Below the pieces are notes generated by a model. It was not told the origin of the DNA. It worked only from the letters and a program-made list of their open reading frames with translations, and ran no database searches. A program made the translations under genes and the position numbers. DNA of 64,000 bases, taken from NCBI RefSeq assembly GCF_027595985.1, contig NC_073305.1, positions 153,834,923 to 153,898,922 on the forward strand. Reading direction: 5' to 3'. The DNA comes from Sorex araneus (lineage: Eukaryota; Chordata; Mammalia; Eulipotyphla; Soricidae). Positions 47,891-58,660 of the stretch are shown piece after piece; within the stretch, counting starts at the first letter, position 1, and each line of letters opens with the position of its first letter.

Positions 47891-48204
47891 ATAGCAGTGT
47901 CCATAGAGAGGGTACTATGCTGGGTGAAGTAAGAAGGAGAAAGACAGGTATAGAACCATCTTTCTCAAACGTGGGATATAAAGAAACATGATAAGAGAAC
48001 AAAAAATGGCCAAGGTATCACAACTGGAGAGCTGGTCTTACCTTTGGAGGAGAAATAGAGGGGAGTGCCCTTGGATCAATGGTGGGAGGAAGCAGGTACT
48101 TGGGTGGTGGTGGTGGAATGATGTAAGCACGAAAGTATCATTAATAGTGATGTAAATCATCGCGCCTCCATAAAAATGGGGGAAACGGTTTATTTTAAAG
48201 AAAA

Positions 48205-48500
48205 TTCTCAGACCATATAGTACAATGGCTAATGTGCATGAACTCTCTGCAACCTACCTAAATTCAATTCCTATCACCACAAGGTCTCCCAAACATCTTT
48301 GGGTGTAGCCATAAAGGCCCCTGGACACCACACAGTGTGATGTTGGAGGATTTCCAAGCATCACTGGAATGACTAAGTAATCCCTAGCACCTAGAACCTG
48401 AGCAGTACTACATCCTTGGAACCTTGCATCAAATCATGTGCCCAAGGATATATAGTTGGGGTCCTGAATTTCCTGAGAACCACTTGGGAGCTATCTCAAC
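48205..48500 (+). mobile_element. Diverged SINE-like sequence
   Basis: ATATAGTACAATGGCTAATG and AATTCAATTCCTATCACC look like a decayed SINE head. The rest, including CAAGCATCACTGGAATGAC, may be a second decayed copy. Confidence 0.4.
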
Positions 48501-49430
48501 AAATTAATGAAAGAAAAGAAAAACACCTACCATTATAAAAAAAAATTAATGAGGAATTTTGCACTGAATACTCACCCACTATTTCTGGGGAATAGTCTAC
48601 AGCCAGTAAATTTGTAGACCCAGTTTCACAGGGCATCTATTCCAAAATTATTTAAACCATTCCTTACAAAATAAAAACTTGAAAATAATTAAAATCCATA
48701 TGAAATTTTAATATCACTAAAAAATAGAAATTGTACTATAATATTTTGAAGGATCTTATTTTAACCAAAATTATTTTTCTAGGATCATAGTGAACAGGAA
48801 ACTATTTTTTTAAACTCCAAGTAAATAGTTCTGTTAAAATCATTTCTGTTGTTTTTAAATTCAATAAACAACACCACTCTCCAACCGTCATGTTAAGCCA
48901 GAAGCCTGAGTCTTTCCCCAGCAATTGATGTCTGAATCCTATTGCTTCTTAACTACTCATTAAGATTCAGCTACATTTTTTTCTTTCTTCTGATATCAAT
49001 AGTGCATGAATATCTAGAACTCTATCACAAACCTGAGAGCCATGCTAACTCCTCTGACTCTGTTCTTAAAAGGCAAAAATAACCCTTTACCACTGTGTGC
49101 TTCAGACCATGGATAAACCCTTTCCACATATTTAAAGAGCCTGTCCCTCTGGTTCTACATTCCCATCCCAGGCTTAGGTACCTGTAGCAATCTCCTCTTT
49201 CTCTTTTCTCCTATCAGCTTTCATCTTCGGTTACCTGCATATCCTCAAGCTTCTCCCACTTCCCTTTATTTCTTTCCTAGGACCATCTCCTATTCCCAAA
49301 ATGTCATTAGAAAGATGCCTTTCTTTATTCCTAATCTAAACTCATTAAATGCAAGTACATTGTTTAAATTCATAGGTCCTGGACTGGCCATTATTTTCAA
49401 CTTTGTGATAGAAGATTCCAGTGGTTTTAT
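48501..49430. other. Intronic DNA, nothing recognised
   Basis: No repeat family or exon identified. Confidence 0.45.
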
Positions 49431-49445
49431 AAAATGAAGTTTCTT

Positions 49446-49624
49446 TTCTTCTTTTTTTTCTTTTTTGGGTCACACCCAGTGATGCTCAGGGGTTACTCCT
49501 GGCGTCACAATCAGGAAATATGCCTGGCGCTGCTCAGGGGACCATATGGGATACTGGAAATCAAACACAGGTCGGCCATGTGCAAGGCAAACGCCCTACC
49601 CGCTGTGCTATTGCTCCAGCCCCC
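49446..49624 (-). mobile_element. Short tRNA-headed SINE with perfect target-site duplication
   Basis: Flanked by AAAATGAAGTTTCTT (49431-49445 and 49625-49639). The body GGGTCACACCCAGTGATGC to GCTATTGCTCCAGCCCC is complete. Confidence 0.9.
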
Positions 49625-49804
49625 AAAATGAAGTTTCTTAAAATAAATAAGTGCTATCTATTATGTACCTAAGAGGAGGAAAGTAACATCTATTCTGATA
49701 ATTTTGCATTTGGAGATAACTAGCAGCAGAATAAGAAGAATAAGAAAAGTAACTTTCTCTGTAACCGTAGTTTTCTCAGTTCTAAACCAAATCCGAAGCG
49801 GGCC

Positions 49805-49965
49805 AGGAAAAGAGCACAGAGGTCTGAGAAACATGATTTGCCGGTGTGGGATCCGGTTCTGTTCCCAGCCCTGAGCTCCTCCTGGGTTTCCCTGCTGGTC
49901 ACTGGCACTGCAAACACCAGGCCCCCTGACCACTGCTTGAGAGTGCCATGCACAAAATAAATAAG
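49805..49965 (+). mobile_element. Short tRNA-headed SINE, diverged
   Basis: GGATCCGGTTCTGTTCCCAGC, GAGCTCCTCCTGGG, CCACTGCTTGAGAGTGCC, tail CACAAAATAAATAAG. Confidence 0.6.
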
Positions 49966-50230
49966 CAAGTATAGCTCAAAATTAACAACAATGTTTCAAC
50001 ATTGTATAAGTAACCAATAAATAGAGCAGAGATAAATAAAAATTGAAATATCCAAAGGGTACCCATTCACCTAATATTTCTATGTACTCCTTTATGTTGT
50101 CAAATATTTATAATTCAATTTCTTTTCAAAACAATTCCAATGCATAGGAAAAGTGGCCCTATTATGTCCTGGCCCTAGATGGCCCTAGATGAAAAGTGGC
50201 CATTATGTCCTGGCCCTAGATGGTGTAAAC

Positions 50231-50245
50231 AATTCTCCCAGTTTT
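50231..50245. repeat. Target-site duplication of the full-length L1, 3' side copy
   Basis: AATTCTCCCAGTTTT, identical to 57826-57840; the last T bases merge with the poly(T) that is the L1 tail. Confidence 0.95.
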
Positions 50246-50716
50246 TTTTTTTTTTTTTTTTTTTTTATTTTTAATTAGAGAATCACCGTGAGGGTACAGT
50301 TACAGATTTATACACTTCTGTGCTCACACTTCCCTCATACAAAGTTTGGGAACCCATCCCTTCACCAGTGCCCATTCTCCACCACCCGTAAACCCAGTGT
50401 CCCTCCCACCCTCCCCAATCCCATCTCCCCCCCACCCCACCCTGCCACTGTGGCAAGGCATTCCCTTCTGCTTTCTCTCTCTAATTAGCTGTTGTGGTTT
50501 GCAACAAAGGTGTTGAGTGGCCGCTGTGCTCAGTCTCTAGCCCTCATTCAGCCCGCAACTCCCTTCCCCCACATGGCCTTCGACTGCAATGTAGTTGGTG
50601 ATCGCTTCTCTGAGTTGACCTTTCCCCGGAACGTGAGGCCAGCCTCGAAGCCATGGAGTCAACCTCCTGGTACTTATTTCTACAGTTCTTGGGTGTTAGT
50701 CTCCCACTCTGTTATT
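50246..50716 (-). other. L1 3' UTR with G-rich tract and poly(A) tail
   Basis: About 21 A residues (sense) end the element. The sense strand of about 50395-50450 is a run of G-blocks (GGGTGGGG, GGGGGGG, GGGGAGGGTGGGAGGG) that could form a G-quadruplex, as in other mammalian L1 3' UTRs. The 3'-terminal 120 bp (GGGCACTGGTGAAGGGATGGG and beyond) is echoed in the tails of many other repeats in this window. Confidence 0.88.
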
Positions 50717-53700
50717 CTATATACCATAGATGAGTGCAATCTTTCTATGTCTGTCTCTCTCTTTCTGACTCATTTCACTCAGCATGAAACTTTTCATGCC
50801 CATCCACTTAACTACAAAATTCTTGACCTCCTTTTTTCTAACAGCTGCATAGTATTCCATTGTATAGATGTACCAAAGTTTCCTCAACCAGTCATCCATT
50901 CTGGGGCATTCGGGTTTTTTCCAGATTCTGGCTATTGTAAACAGTGCTGCGATGAACATACATGTGCAGATGTTGTTTCGATTGTACTTTTTTGATTCTC
51001 TGGGATATATTCCCAGCAGTGGTATTGCTGGGTCAAATGGGAATTCAATATCTAATTTTTTGAGAGTCGTCCAAATTGTTTTCCAGAAGGGCTGAACCAG
51101 TCGGCATTCCCACCAGCAGTGAAGAAGGGTCCCTTTCTCCCCACATCCTCTCCAACAGCGGTTGCTTTTGTTCTTTTGGATGTGTGCTACTCTCTGTGGT
51201 GTGAGGTGGTATCTCATGGTTGTTTTGATCTGCATCTCTCTGATGATTAGTGATGTAGAGCACTTTTTCATGTGCCTTTTGGCCATTCGTATTTCTTCCT
51301 TGGTAAAGTTTCTGTTCATTTCTTTGCCCCATTTTTTGATGGGGTTGGATGTTTTCTTCTTGTAGAGCTCAACCAGTGCTTTATATACCATTGATATCAA
51401 CCCCTTATCTGATGGGTATTGTGTAAATATCCTTTCCCATTCTGTGGATAGTCTTTGTATTCTGGTCACTGTATCTCTTGCGGTGCAGAAGCTTTTTAGT
51501 TTAATGTAGTCCCATTTGTTGATCTCTGTTTTTACTAGATTGCTTAGTTCCGTGTCACCTTTGAAGATACCCTTATCTTCAATATCGTGGAGGGTTTCGC
51601 CGACCTTGTCTTCAATGTACCTTATGGTTTGTGGTCTAATGTTGAGGTCTTTAATCCATTTTGATCTGACTTTTGTGCATGGTGTCAGGTCAAGGTCTAA
51701 ACCCATTTTTTTGCATGTGGTTGTCCAGTTGTGCCAGCACCATTTGTTAAAGAGGCTTTCCTTGCTCCACTTCACTTCTCTTGCTCCCTTATCAAAGATT
51801 AGATGGTCATACATTTGGGGTTGTGTGTAGGGATATTCCACCCTGTTCCATTGGTCTACGGCTCTGCCTTTGTTCCAGTACCATGCTGTTTTAATTGTTA
51901 CTGCTTTGTAGTAAAGTTTGAGGTTGGGGATGGTGATGCCTCCCATCATCTTTTTCCCAAGAATTGTTTTAGCTATCCTTGGACGTTTGTTATTCCATAT
52001 GAATTTTAGGATTGCTTGATCCATTTCTTTGAAGAATGTCATGGGTATATTTATAGGGATCGCATTGAATCTGTATAATGCTTTAGGGAGTATTGCCATT
52101 TTGACAACATTGATTCTCCCTATCCACGAGCAGGGTATATGTTTCCATTTCCTCATGTCCTCTTTGATTTCATGGAGTAGCGTTATGTAGTTTTCTTTGT
52201 AAAGGTCTTTTACTTCCTTGGTTAAGCTGATTCCGAGGTACCTGATTTTCTGGGGCACGATTGTGAATGGGATTGCTTTTTTCATGTCCCTTTCCTCTGC
52301 CTCATTGTTTGCATATATGAAGGCCATGGATTTTTGGGTATTGATTTTGTAGCCTGCAACTTTACTGTATAAGTCTATTGTTTCTAAGAGTTTCTTAGTA
52401 GAGGTTTTAGGCTTCTCTAGATATAGTATCATGTCGTCTGCAAATAGTGAGAGTTTGATTTCTTCCCTTCCTATCTGGATGCCCTTAATCTCTTTTTCTT
52501 GTCTAATAGCTATCGCAAGTACTTCCAGTACTATATTGAAGAGGAGTGGTGAGAGTGGGCATCCTTGTCTTGTGCCTGATCTCAGAGGAAAGGCCCTTAG
52601 TTTTTCCCCGTTGAGGATAATGCTTGCCGTAGGCTTGTGATAGATGGCTTCGACTATCTTGAGGAAAGTTCCTCCAAACCCCATTTTGGCAAGGGTTTTC
52701 ATCATGAAAGGATGTTGGATCTTGTCAAATGCTTTCTCTGCATCTATTGATATGATCATATGGTTTTTATCTTTCCTTTTGTTGATATGCTGGATTATGT
52801 TGATTGATTTCCGAATGTTAAACCATCCTTGCATCCCTGGGATGAATCCCACTTGGTCGTGGTGTATGATCTTTTTGATGAGTTGTTGGATCCTATTTGC
52901 TAGTATTTTGTTGAGGATCTTCGCATCGGTGTTCATCAGGGAAATTGGTCTGTAATTTTCTTTCTTAGTGGTGTCTTTGTTTGCTTTTGGTATTAGGGAG
53001 ATATGTGCTTCATAGAAACTGTTTGGGAGAGTTCCTGTTTTTTCAATTTCCTGGAAAAGTTTGAGGAAAACAGGCAATAGGTCTTCTTTAAATGTTTGGA
53101 AGAATTCGCCAGTGAAACCATCTGGGCCTGGGCTTTTGTTTTTGGGGAGGTTTTTGATTACCGTTTCAATTTCCTTAACATTGATGGGTCTATTCAGGTA
53201 TTCCAGGTCTTCTTTCTTCAGTCTTGGGAGATTGTAGGAATCAAGGAATCCATCCATTTCTTTTAGGTTCTCCTTTTTTGTGGCGTAAAGACTTTCAAAG
53301 TAGTCTCTAATGATCTTTTGAATCTCATTGGTTTCTGTTATGATGTCCCCCTTTTCATTTCTGATTCGATTTATTAGAGTTTTCTCTCTTTCTTTCTTTG
53401 TGAGACTTGCTAGCGGTTTATCAATCTTATTTATTTTCTCAAAGAACCAACTCTTTGTTTCATTGATCTTTCGGATTGTTTTTTTGGTTTCGATGTCATT
53501 AATTTCTGCTCTAATTTTTATTATTTCTTTCCTTCGGTCTGGTTTGGGGTCCTTTTTCTGGTCCTTTTCTAGGGTCTTGAGTTGTAAAGTCAAGCTATCT
53601 ATGTGGGTCCTTTCTTCCTTCCTGAGGAATGCTTGGAGAGCTATAAATTTTCCCCTTAACACGGCTTTAGCTGCGTCCCATAGGTTTTGGTAGCTCGTGT

Positions 53701-54535
53701 CTTCATTCTCATTTGTTTCTAAGTATCTTTTGATTTCTTCCTTGATTTCCTTCTTGACCCACTCATTGTTCAACATGGAATTGTTTAATTTCCAGGTGTT
53801 TGATTTGATTTTCCGTATTTGTGGGTGGTTAGCTTCTATCTTCAGCGCATCGTGGTCTGAAAAGATGGTTGATACAATTTCTATTTTTCCGATTCGATTG
53901 AGGTATGTTCTGGGGCCCAGTACATGGTCTATTTTTGAAAATGTTCCATGTGCACTGGAAAAGAATGTGTATTCTTTCTTTTTGGGGTGTAAGGCCCTGT
54001 ATAGGTCTATTAGGCCTCTCTCTTCAATTTCTTCATTCAGGGTCAGTGTTTCCTTGTTGAGTTTTGTTCTTGTGGATCTATCTAGAGGTGATAAGGCCGT
54101 ATTGAAGTCTCCGACTACAATTGTGCTGTTAGTGATGTCCTCTTTGAAGTCTGTTAGGAGTTGTTTTAAATATTTAGCCGGTCGTTCGTTAGGAGCATAT
54201 ACGTTTAAGAGTGTGATTTCTTCCTGTTGTACATATCCCTTGATAAACAGAAAATGACCTTCGCTGTCCCTTTTGATCTTTTTCATCCTGAAATCTATGT
54301 TGTCGGATACCAGGATGGCCACTCCAGCTTTTTTAAGGGGGTTGTTTGCTTGGAGGATTGTTTTCCATCCTTTGACTTTGAGTCTATGTTTACTCTGTTT
54401 GTTCAGGTGTGTTTCTTGCAGGCAACAGAATGTTGGGTTTAATTTCCGGATCCATTTAGCTACTCTGTGTCTCTTGATAGGTGCATTTAGGCCATTGACA
54501 TTGAGAGAGATTATTGTGATGTGGTTTTGTGTCAT
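50717..54535 (-). CDS. L1 ORF2 protein (endonuclease and reverse transcriptase), intact
   Basis: ORF2p nicks target DNA and primes reverse transcription of its own mRNA. The frame is open for 1272 codons, close to the usual mammalian length of about 1275. The N-terminal APE-like endonuclease shows [13 protein letters not shown] (Asn12), QETH (Glu41), VVGDFN (Asp143, Asn145), KIDHVL (Asp203) and FSDHDALK (His228). The reverse transcriptase has [18 protein letters not shown] and the catalytic [10 protein letters not shown] near residue 700. The C-terminus has the Cys/His pattern CWRGCG...LLHCWWEC. The protein ends in a [11 protein letters not shown]...[13 protein letters not shown] block typical of L1. 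No frameshift or stop is seen, so the copy is potentially enzymatically competent. It begins 42 bp after ORF1, consistent with the usual two-cistron L1 mRNA. Confidence 0.95.
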   Translation of the reverse strand: MTQNHITIISLNVNGLNAPIKRHRVAKWIRKLNPTFCCLQETHLNKQSKHRLKVKGWKTILQANNPLKKAGVAILVSDNIDFRMKKIKRDSEGHFLFIKGYVQQEEITLLNVYAPNERPAKYLKQLLTDFKEDITNSTIVVGDFNTALSPLDRSTRTKLNKETLTLNEEIEERGLIDLYRALHPKKKEYTFFSSAHGTFSKIDHVLGPRTYLNRIGKIEIVSTIFSDHDALKIEANHPQIRKIKSNTWKLNNSMLNNEWVKKEIKEEIKRYLETNENEDTSYQNLWDAAKAVLRGKFIALQAFLRKEERTHIDSLTLQLKTLEKDQKKDPKPDRRKEIIKIRAEINDIETKKTIRKINETKSWFFEKINKIDKPLASLTKKEREKTLINRIRNEKGDIITETNEIQKIIRDYFESLYATKKENLKEMDGFLDSYNLPRLKKEDLEYLNRPINVKEIETVIKNLPKNKSPGPDGFTGEFFQTFKEDLLPVFLKLFQEIEKTGTLPNSFYEAHISLIPKANKDTTKKENYRPISLMNTDAKILNKILANRIQQLIKKIIHHDQVGFIPGMQGWFNIRKSINIIQHINKRKDKNHMIISIDAEKAFDKIQHPFMMKTLAKMGFGGTFLKIVEAIYHKPTASIILNGEKLRAFPLRSGTRQGCPLSPLLFNIVLEVLAIAIRQEKEIKGIQIGREEIKLSLFADDMILYLEKPKTSTKKLLETIDLYSKVAGYKINTQKSMAFIYANNEAEERDMKKAIPFTIVPQKIRYLGISLTKEVKDLYKENYITLLHEIKEDMRKWKHIPCSWIGRINVVKMAILPKALYRFNAIPINIPMTFFKEMDQAILKFIWNNKRPRIAKTILGKKMMGGITIPNLKLYYKAVTIKTAWYWNKGRAVDQWNRVEYPYTQPQMYDHLIFDKGAREVKWSKESLFNKWCWHNWTTTCKKMGLDLDLTPCTKVRSKWIKDLNIRPQTIRYIEDKVGETLHDIEDKGIFKGDTELSNLVKTEINKWDYIKLKSFCTARDTVTRIQRLSTEWERIFTQYPSDKGLISMVYKALVELYKKKTSNPIKKWGKEMNRNFTKEEIRMAKRHMKKCSTSLIIREMQIKTTMRYHLTPQRVAHIQKNKSNRCWRGCGEKGTLLHCWWECRLVQPFWKTIWTTLKKLDIEFPFDPAIPLLGIYPRESKKYNRNNICTCMFIAALFTIARIWKKPECPRMDDWLRKLWYIYTMEYYAAVRKKEVKNFVVKWMGMKSFMLSEMSQKERDRHRKIALIYGI

Positions 54536-54577
54536 CTTTCTGTGGGATTTGTTGTTCTTATGGGGCTCCTCCTTGCC

Positions 54578-55567
54578 TTACAGTAGCCCCTTTAGACCTT
54601 CTTTCAAGATTGGTTTTGAGTCTATGAAGGACCTGAGCTGTTGTTTATCCGAGAAGTAGTGTATGTTTCCTTCGAGTTTGAGTGAGAGTTTAGCCGGATA
54701 AAGTATTCTTGGTGAGGCATTCATTTCATTGAGTTTTTTCACTATGTCCCACCATTGTCTTCGGGCTCGGAGGGTTTCTTCTGACAGATCGGCCGTAAAT
54801 CTGAGGGGTGCTCCTTTGTATGTGATTTCCCTCTTTGACCTTGCTACTTGTAGAATTGTGTCTCTATCTACAGCATCCGCCATTCTGACTATGATATGCC
54901 TTGGAGTCTTTTTATTTGGGTCTCTTTTTGCTGGCACTCTTCGGACTTCTTGTATCTGGACGCCTGCCTTGTCCAGCTCTGGGAATTTCTTAGCGATGAT
55001 GTCTTTGACTATGTTTTTTTCATTGGGGTTACTTCCCTGTGGTTCTGGTACTCCAATGATTCTTATGTTGTTCCTCTTGAAGTCATCCCCCAGGGCTCTG
55101 ATTCGCTCTATAGCCATTTTGAGGTCTTTGGCCATGATTTGTTGCTGTCTGTAAGCTTTCTGCAGCTCATCCTCAAGCTCGCTGATTCTGTCTTCGGCTG
55201 TAGTCATTCTGCTGTTGAGGGCATCTAGTGAGATTTTTATTTCATCTACCGATTGCTTTATTTGTGAGACTTCGGTTCGAAGGTTTGAAATTTCTGCTCT
55301 CATTTCTGCTCTCATTTGTTCCTGTATTTTCTTGGTAGACCGTTCCAGCGCTTGATTCATCTCCTCCCTTAATTTATTGGATGTCTGTTCCATATTTGCT
55401 TGGAGTAGGTCGACTCTCCTCCATATTTCCTCTCTGAATTGTTTATCTGAGAGGTCGTAGATGTTGGGAGACTGTTTTGAGGTTTCTAGTATCTTTTCTT
55501 CTCCCTCTCTTGGTGGAGGGGATTTTCGCTGTTTCTTCATATTGTCACGGAAGTGCAGAGCTGGCAC
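54578..55567 (-). CDS. L1 ORF1 protein (RNA-binding chaperone), intact
   Basis: ORF1p trimerises and coats L1 RNA. The frame has 329 codons (human L1: about 338). Order: a basic Pro-rich N-terminus (MKKQRKSPPPREGEE), a long heptad-rich coiled coil at about residues 45-155 ending in RISELEDELQ, an RRM-like domain starting NNIRIIGVPEPQGSN, and the C-terminal domain with RHIIVRMADAVDRDTIL...ITYKGAPLRFTADLSEETL...RILYPAKLSLKLEG. All conserved blocks are present. The first Met (PALHFRDN) or the second (MKKQRK, nine codons later) could be used. Intact ORF1 plus intact ORF2 in one element is the main sign that this insertion is young. Confidence 0.95.
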   Translation of the reverse strand: MPALHFRDNMKKQRKSPPPREGEEKILETSKQSPNIYDLSDKQFREEIWRRVDLLQANMEQTSNKLREEMNQALERSTKKIQEQMRAEMRAEISNLRTEVSQIKQSVDEIKISLDALNSRMTTAEDRISELEDELQKAYRQQQIMAKDLKMAIERIRALGDDFKRNNIRIIGVPEPQGSNPNEKNIVKDIIAKKFPELDKAGVQIQEVRRVPAKRDPNKKTPRHIIVRMADAVDRDTILQVARSKREITYKGAPLRFTADLSEETLRARRQWWDIVKKLNEMNASPRILYPAKLSLKLEGNIHYFSDKQQLRSFIDSKPILKEGLKGLL

Positions 55568-55860
55568 CTTGTAGTTCTTTATTCCTCTTCCTTTTTGTGG
55601 GAAGAAGGGGCTCCGATTGTGCTAAACTTCCCTTATTCACTGATAGCTTTTATAGTGTCAGCCTAAGCTAATGGGTATTTTTCGTAAATGTTTGAGATCG
55701 CAAAAGTGAGTTTTCAAAGGAATCCACAGTACGGATTGAGCTGAGGTAGCAAAGAATAACTGCGGCCGCGTTAGCGTTGGCCGCTCCGTAAAGAAGCCAC
55801 GCCCACTTTTTAGGCCACGCCCCCTGAGATGAGGACACGCCCCTAAGCAGCAGAGTGGGG
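55568..55860 (-). promoter_or_regulatory. L1 5' UTR non-repeated tether between monomers and ORF1
   Basis: About 290 bp of single-copy 5' UTR joins the array to ORF1, analogous to the tether of mouse monomer-type L1s. The part nearest the monomers carries three closely spaced CACGCCC boxes (+ strand 55798-55840; GGGCGTG in sense), candidate Sp/KLF sites, and a GCGGCCGC octamer near 55763. Confidence 0.75.
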
Positions 55861-57825
55861 ATTGGTCAGGATCCGACGGCGGCGGCGGACAGGTGCCAGG
55901 CAGGGGCTTCAGGAGAAGCCCCGAGCCGCGGCGGGCAGGGGGCGGGGAGGGGACTTCTCCGCGCTGAGGCAGGCTCTCCAAGGGATTGCCTGTTTACCTG
56001 CAGGATGGAGATTGGTCAGGATCCGACGGCGGCGGCGGACAGGTGCCCGGCAGGGGCTTCAGGAGAAGCCCCGAGCCGCGGCGGGCAGGGGGCGGGGAGG
56101 GGACTTCTCCGCGCTGAGGCAGGCTCTCCAAGGGATTGCCTGTTTACCTGCAGGATGGAGATTGGTCAGGATCCGACGGCGGCGGCGGACAGGTGCCCGG
56201 CAGGGGCTTCAGGAGAAGCCCCGAGCCGCGGCGGGCAGGGGGCGGGGAGGGGACTTCTCCGCGCTGAGGCAGGCTCTCCAAGGGATTGCCTGTTTACCTG
56301 CAGGATGGAGATTGGTCAGGATCCGACGGCGGCGGCGGACAGGTGCCCGGCAGGGGCTTCAGGAGAAGCCCCGAGCCGCGGCGGGCAGGGGGCGGGGAGG
56401 GGACTTCTCCGCGCTGAGGCAGGCTCTCCAAGGGATTGCCTGTTTACCTGCAGGATGGAGATTGGTCAGGATCCGACGGCGGCGGCGGACAGGTGCCCGG
56501 CAGGGGCTTCAGGAGAAGCCCCGAGCCGCGGCGGGCAGGGGGCGGGGAGGGGACTTCTCCGCGCTGAGGCAGGCTCTCCAAGGGATTGCCTGTTTACCTG
56601 CAGGATGGAGATTGGTCAGGATCCGACGGCGGCGGCGGACAGGTGCCCGGCAGGGGCTTCAGGAGAAGCCCCGAGCCGCGGCGGGCAGGGGGCGGGGAGG
56701 GGACTTCTCCGCGCTGAGGCAGGCTCTCCAAGGGATTGCCTGTTTACCTGCAGGATGGAGATTGGTCAGGATCCGACGGCGGCGGCGGACAGGTGCCCGG
56801 CAGGGGCTTCAGGAGAAGCCCCGAGCCGCGGCGGGCAGGGGGCGGGGAGGGGACTTCTCCGCGCTGAGGCAGGCTCTCCAAGGGATTGCCTGTTTACCTG
56901 CAGGATGGAGATTGGTCAGGATCCGACGGCGGCGGCGGACAGGTGCCCGGCAGGGGCTTCAGGAGAAGCCCCGAGCCGCGGCGGGCAGGGGGCGGGGAGG
57001 GGACTTCTCCGCGCTGAGGCAGGCTCTCCAAGGGATTGCCTGTTTACCTGCAGGATGGAGATTGGTCAGGATCCGACGGCGGCGGCGGACAGGTGCCCGG
57101 CAGGGGCTTCAGGAGAAGCCCCGAGCCACGGCGGGCAGGGGGCGGGGAGGGGACTTCTCCGCGCTGAGGCAGGCTCTCCAAGGGATTGCCTGTTTACCTG
57201 CAGGATGGAGATTGGTCAGGATCCGACGGCGGCGGCGGACAGGTGCCCGGCAGGGGCTTCAGGAGAAGCCCCGAGCCGCGGCGGGCAGGGGGCGGGGAGG
57301 GGACTTCTCCGCGCTGAGGCAGGCTCTCCAAGGGATTGCCTGTTTACCTGCAGGATGGAGATTGGTCAGGATCCGACGGCGGCGGCGGACAGGTGCCCGG
57401 CAGGGGCTTCAGGAGAAGCCCCGAGCCGCGGCGGGCAGGGGGCGGGGAGGGGACTTCTCCGCGCTGAGGCAGGCTCTCCAAGGGATTGCCTGTTTACCTG
57501 CAGGATGGAGATTGGTCAGGATCCGACGGCGGCGGCGGACAGGTGCCCGGCAGGGGCTTCAGGAGAAGCCCCGAGCCGCGGCGGGCAGGGGGCGGGGAGG
57601 GGACTTCTCCGCGCTGAGGCAGGCTCTCCAAGGGATTGCCTGTTTACCTGCAGGATGGAGATTGGTCAGGATCCGACGGCGGCGGCGGACAGGTGCCCGG
57701 CAGGGGCTTCAGGAGAAGCCCCGAGCCGCGGCGGGCAGGGGGCGGGGAGGGGACTTCTCCGCGCTGAGGCAGGCTCTCCAAGGGATTGCCTGTTTACCTG
57801 CAGGATGGAGATTGGTCAGGATCCG
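55861..57825 (-). repeat. Tandem array of 13 x 150-bp L1 5' UTR monomers plus 15 bp
   Basis: The motif ATTGGTCAGGATCCG recurs exactly every 150 bp from 55861 to 57811. Copies are identical except 55898 (A instead of C) and 57128 (A instead of G). Each monomer is GC- and CpG-rich. In the L1 sense direction it carries a GTAAACA forkhead-like site, a CCCCGCCCCC GC box and a terminal GACCAAT (CCAAT box). The outermost copy stops after 15 bp, as expected if transcription started inside a monomer. Because 150 is divisible by 3, several frames stay open across the array; this is not coding. Confidence 0.93.
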
Positions 57826-57840
57826 AATTCTCCCAGTTTT
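57826..57840. repeat. Target-site duplication of the full-length L1, 5' side copy
   Basis: AATTCTCCCAGTTTT directly follows a 15-bp partial monomer (ending ATCCG). It is followed by ACCACCTACTG, the uninterrupted pre-insertion sequence. Confidence 0.95.
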
Positions 57841-57999
57841 ACCACCTACTGCTATTAACTTTAAGTTACATTCCAGTATTTTTGACTGCAAGCTATAACT
57901 GTTCTATATGTTCCCCTACGATGAGATATAATATGACAATTGAATGCATTAATTTTTTAGGGCAACAAATATTTCTCTAGTTATTTTAATTCACCCATG

Positions 58000-58390
58000 A
58001 AGGAACCGACAGAGGAACCCAGGAATGCGGGACCTGTGGCTTAGATCTCCAAGCCTGCTCAGATCAGGACTGGGCTTCCTCCACCCAGATCCCCAGTTTT
58101 CCATTAGGTTGGTAGTGTGGCAGTCACACCCACAAATGGCCCCTGGCACCAATCTCATCAATGCCCAAGATCCAGAGACTATAAAACAAAGCTCCCAGAA
58201 GAGAACAATGCAGAATCTCACATGGCAGAGCCTGGCAAGCTACCCGTGGCGTATTCGATATGCCAAAAACAGTAACAACAATGGGCCTCATTCCCCTGAC
58301 CCTGAACGTGACAGGGACGAATGGAGATGTTACTTGCCCCCGCTCAAGCAAATCAATGAGCAATGGAATGACAGTGATACAGTGAAACAA
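58000..58390 (+). mobile_element. RTE-derived composite SINE (type F)
   Basis: Module GGAACCCAGGAATGCGGGACC...CAGAGACTATAAAACAAAGC, then CATGGCAGAGCCTGGCAAGC...CCCTGACCCTGAACGTGACAG (RTE 5' and 3' ends joined) and tail GACAGTGATACAGTG. Confidence 0.7.
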
Positions 58391-58499
58391 TAATTTTCAT
58401 TTTTGTAGGAAAACAACCCCTTGAAAAGTGCATATTAAAATACTCCACTATGTAAATTAATAAGTCATATAATTTTCTTTTAAGAACAGAGGGGCTGGG

Positions 58500-58660
58500 G
58501 CTGGAGATAGTACAGCGAGTAGGACATTTGCCTTGTATGCAGTTGACCCAGGTTTGATCCCTGGCATTCCATATGGTTTCCAGAGCACTGGCTGGAGTAA
58601 TTCCTGAGTGCAGAACCAAGAGTAATTCCTGAGCACTACTGAGTGTGCCCCCTCAAAAAT
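58500..58660 (+). mobile_element. Short tRNA-headed SINE with target-site duplication
   Basis: Flanked by AACAGAGGGGCTGGG (58485-58499 and 58661-58675). GCTGGAGATAGTACAGCGAG...GAGTGTGCCCCCTCAAAAAT. Confidence 0.87.

Larger units (their letters stand above)
46310..48195 (+). mobile_element. Old L1 relic (ORF2 end and 3' end), split
   Basis: AGTAACCAAGAAAGTGTGG, CAATGGAATAGAACTGAGAG, ATCAACAAATGGCGTTGGG, ATCAGGGAAATGCAAATCAGA and 3' end GCTGGGTGAAGTAAGAAGG are typical mammalian L1 phrases. Interrupted by microsatellites and SINEs at 47092-47505 and 47681-47890. Confidence 0.75.
50246..57825 (-). mobile_element. Full-length young L1 (LINE-1) inserted in THEMIS intron, sense orientation
   Basis: Order on the minus strand: 150-bp monomer array, tether, ORF1, 42-bp spacer, ORF2, 3' UTR with G-rich tract, poly(A). 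A perfect 15-bp target-site duplication flanks it (50231-50245 and 57826-57840). The duplication begins AAAAC in the sense direction, fitting an L1-endonuclease nick at TTTT/AC. Length is about 7.58 kb. Both ORFs are open. It lies in the same transcriptional direction as THEMIS, an orientation generally under-represented for full-length L1s in introns. Confidence 0.95.

Noticed and set aside
50868..55228. Many plus-strand open frames of 65-186 codons
   Set aside because: All are antisense shadows of L1 ORF1 and ORF2.
55861..57825. CRISPR-like regular repeats
   Set aside because: Units are directly tandem without spacers, in a mammalian L1 5' UTR.
55855..57898. Two overlapping open frames of about 670 codons with perfect 50-residue repeats
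   Set aside because: They arise because the 150-bp L1 monomer is a multiple of three without stops in those frames; the strand is antisense to the L1 and there is no codon-level constraint.
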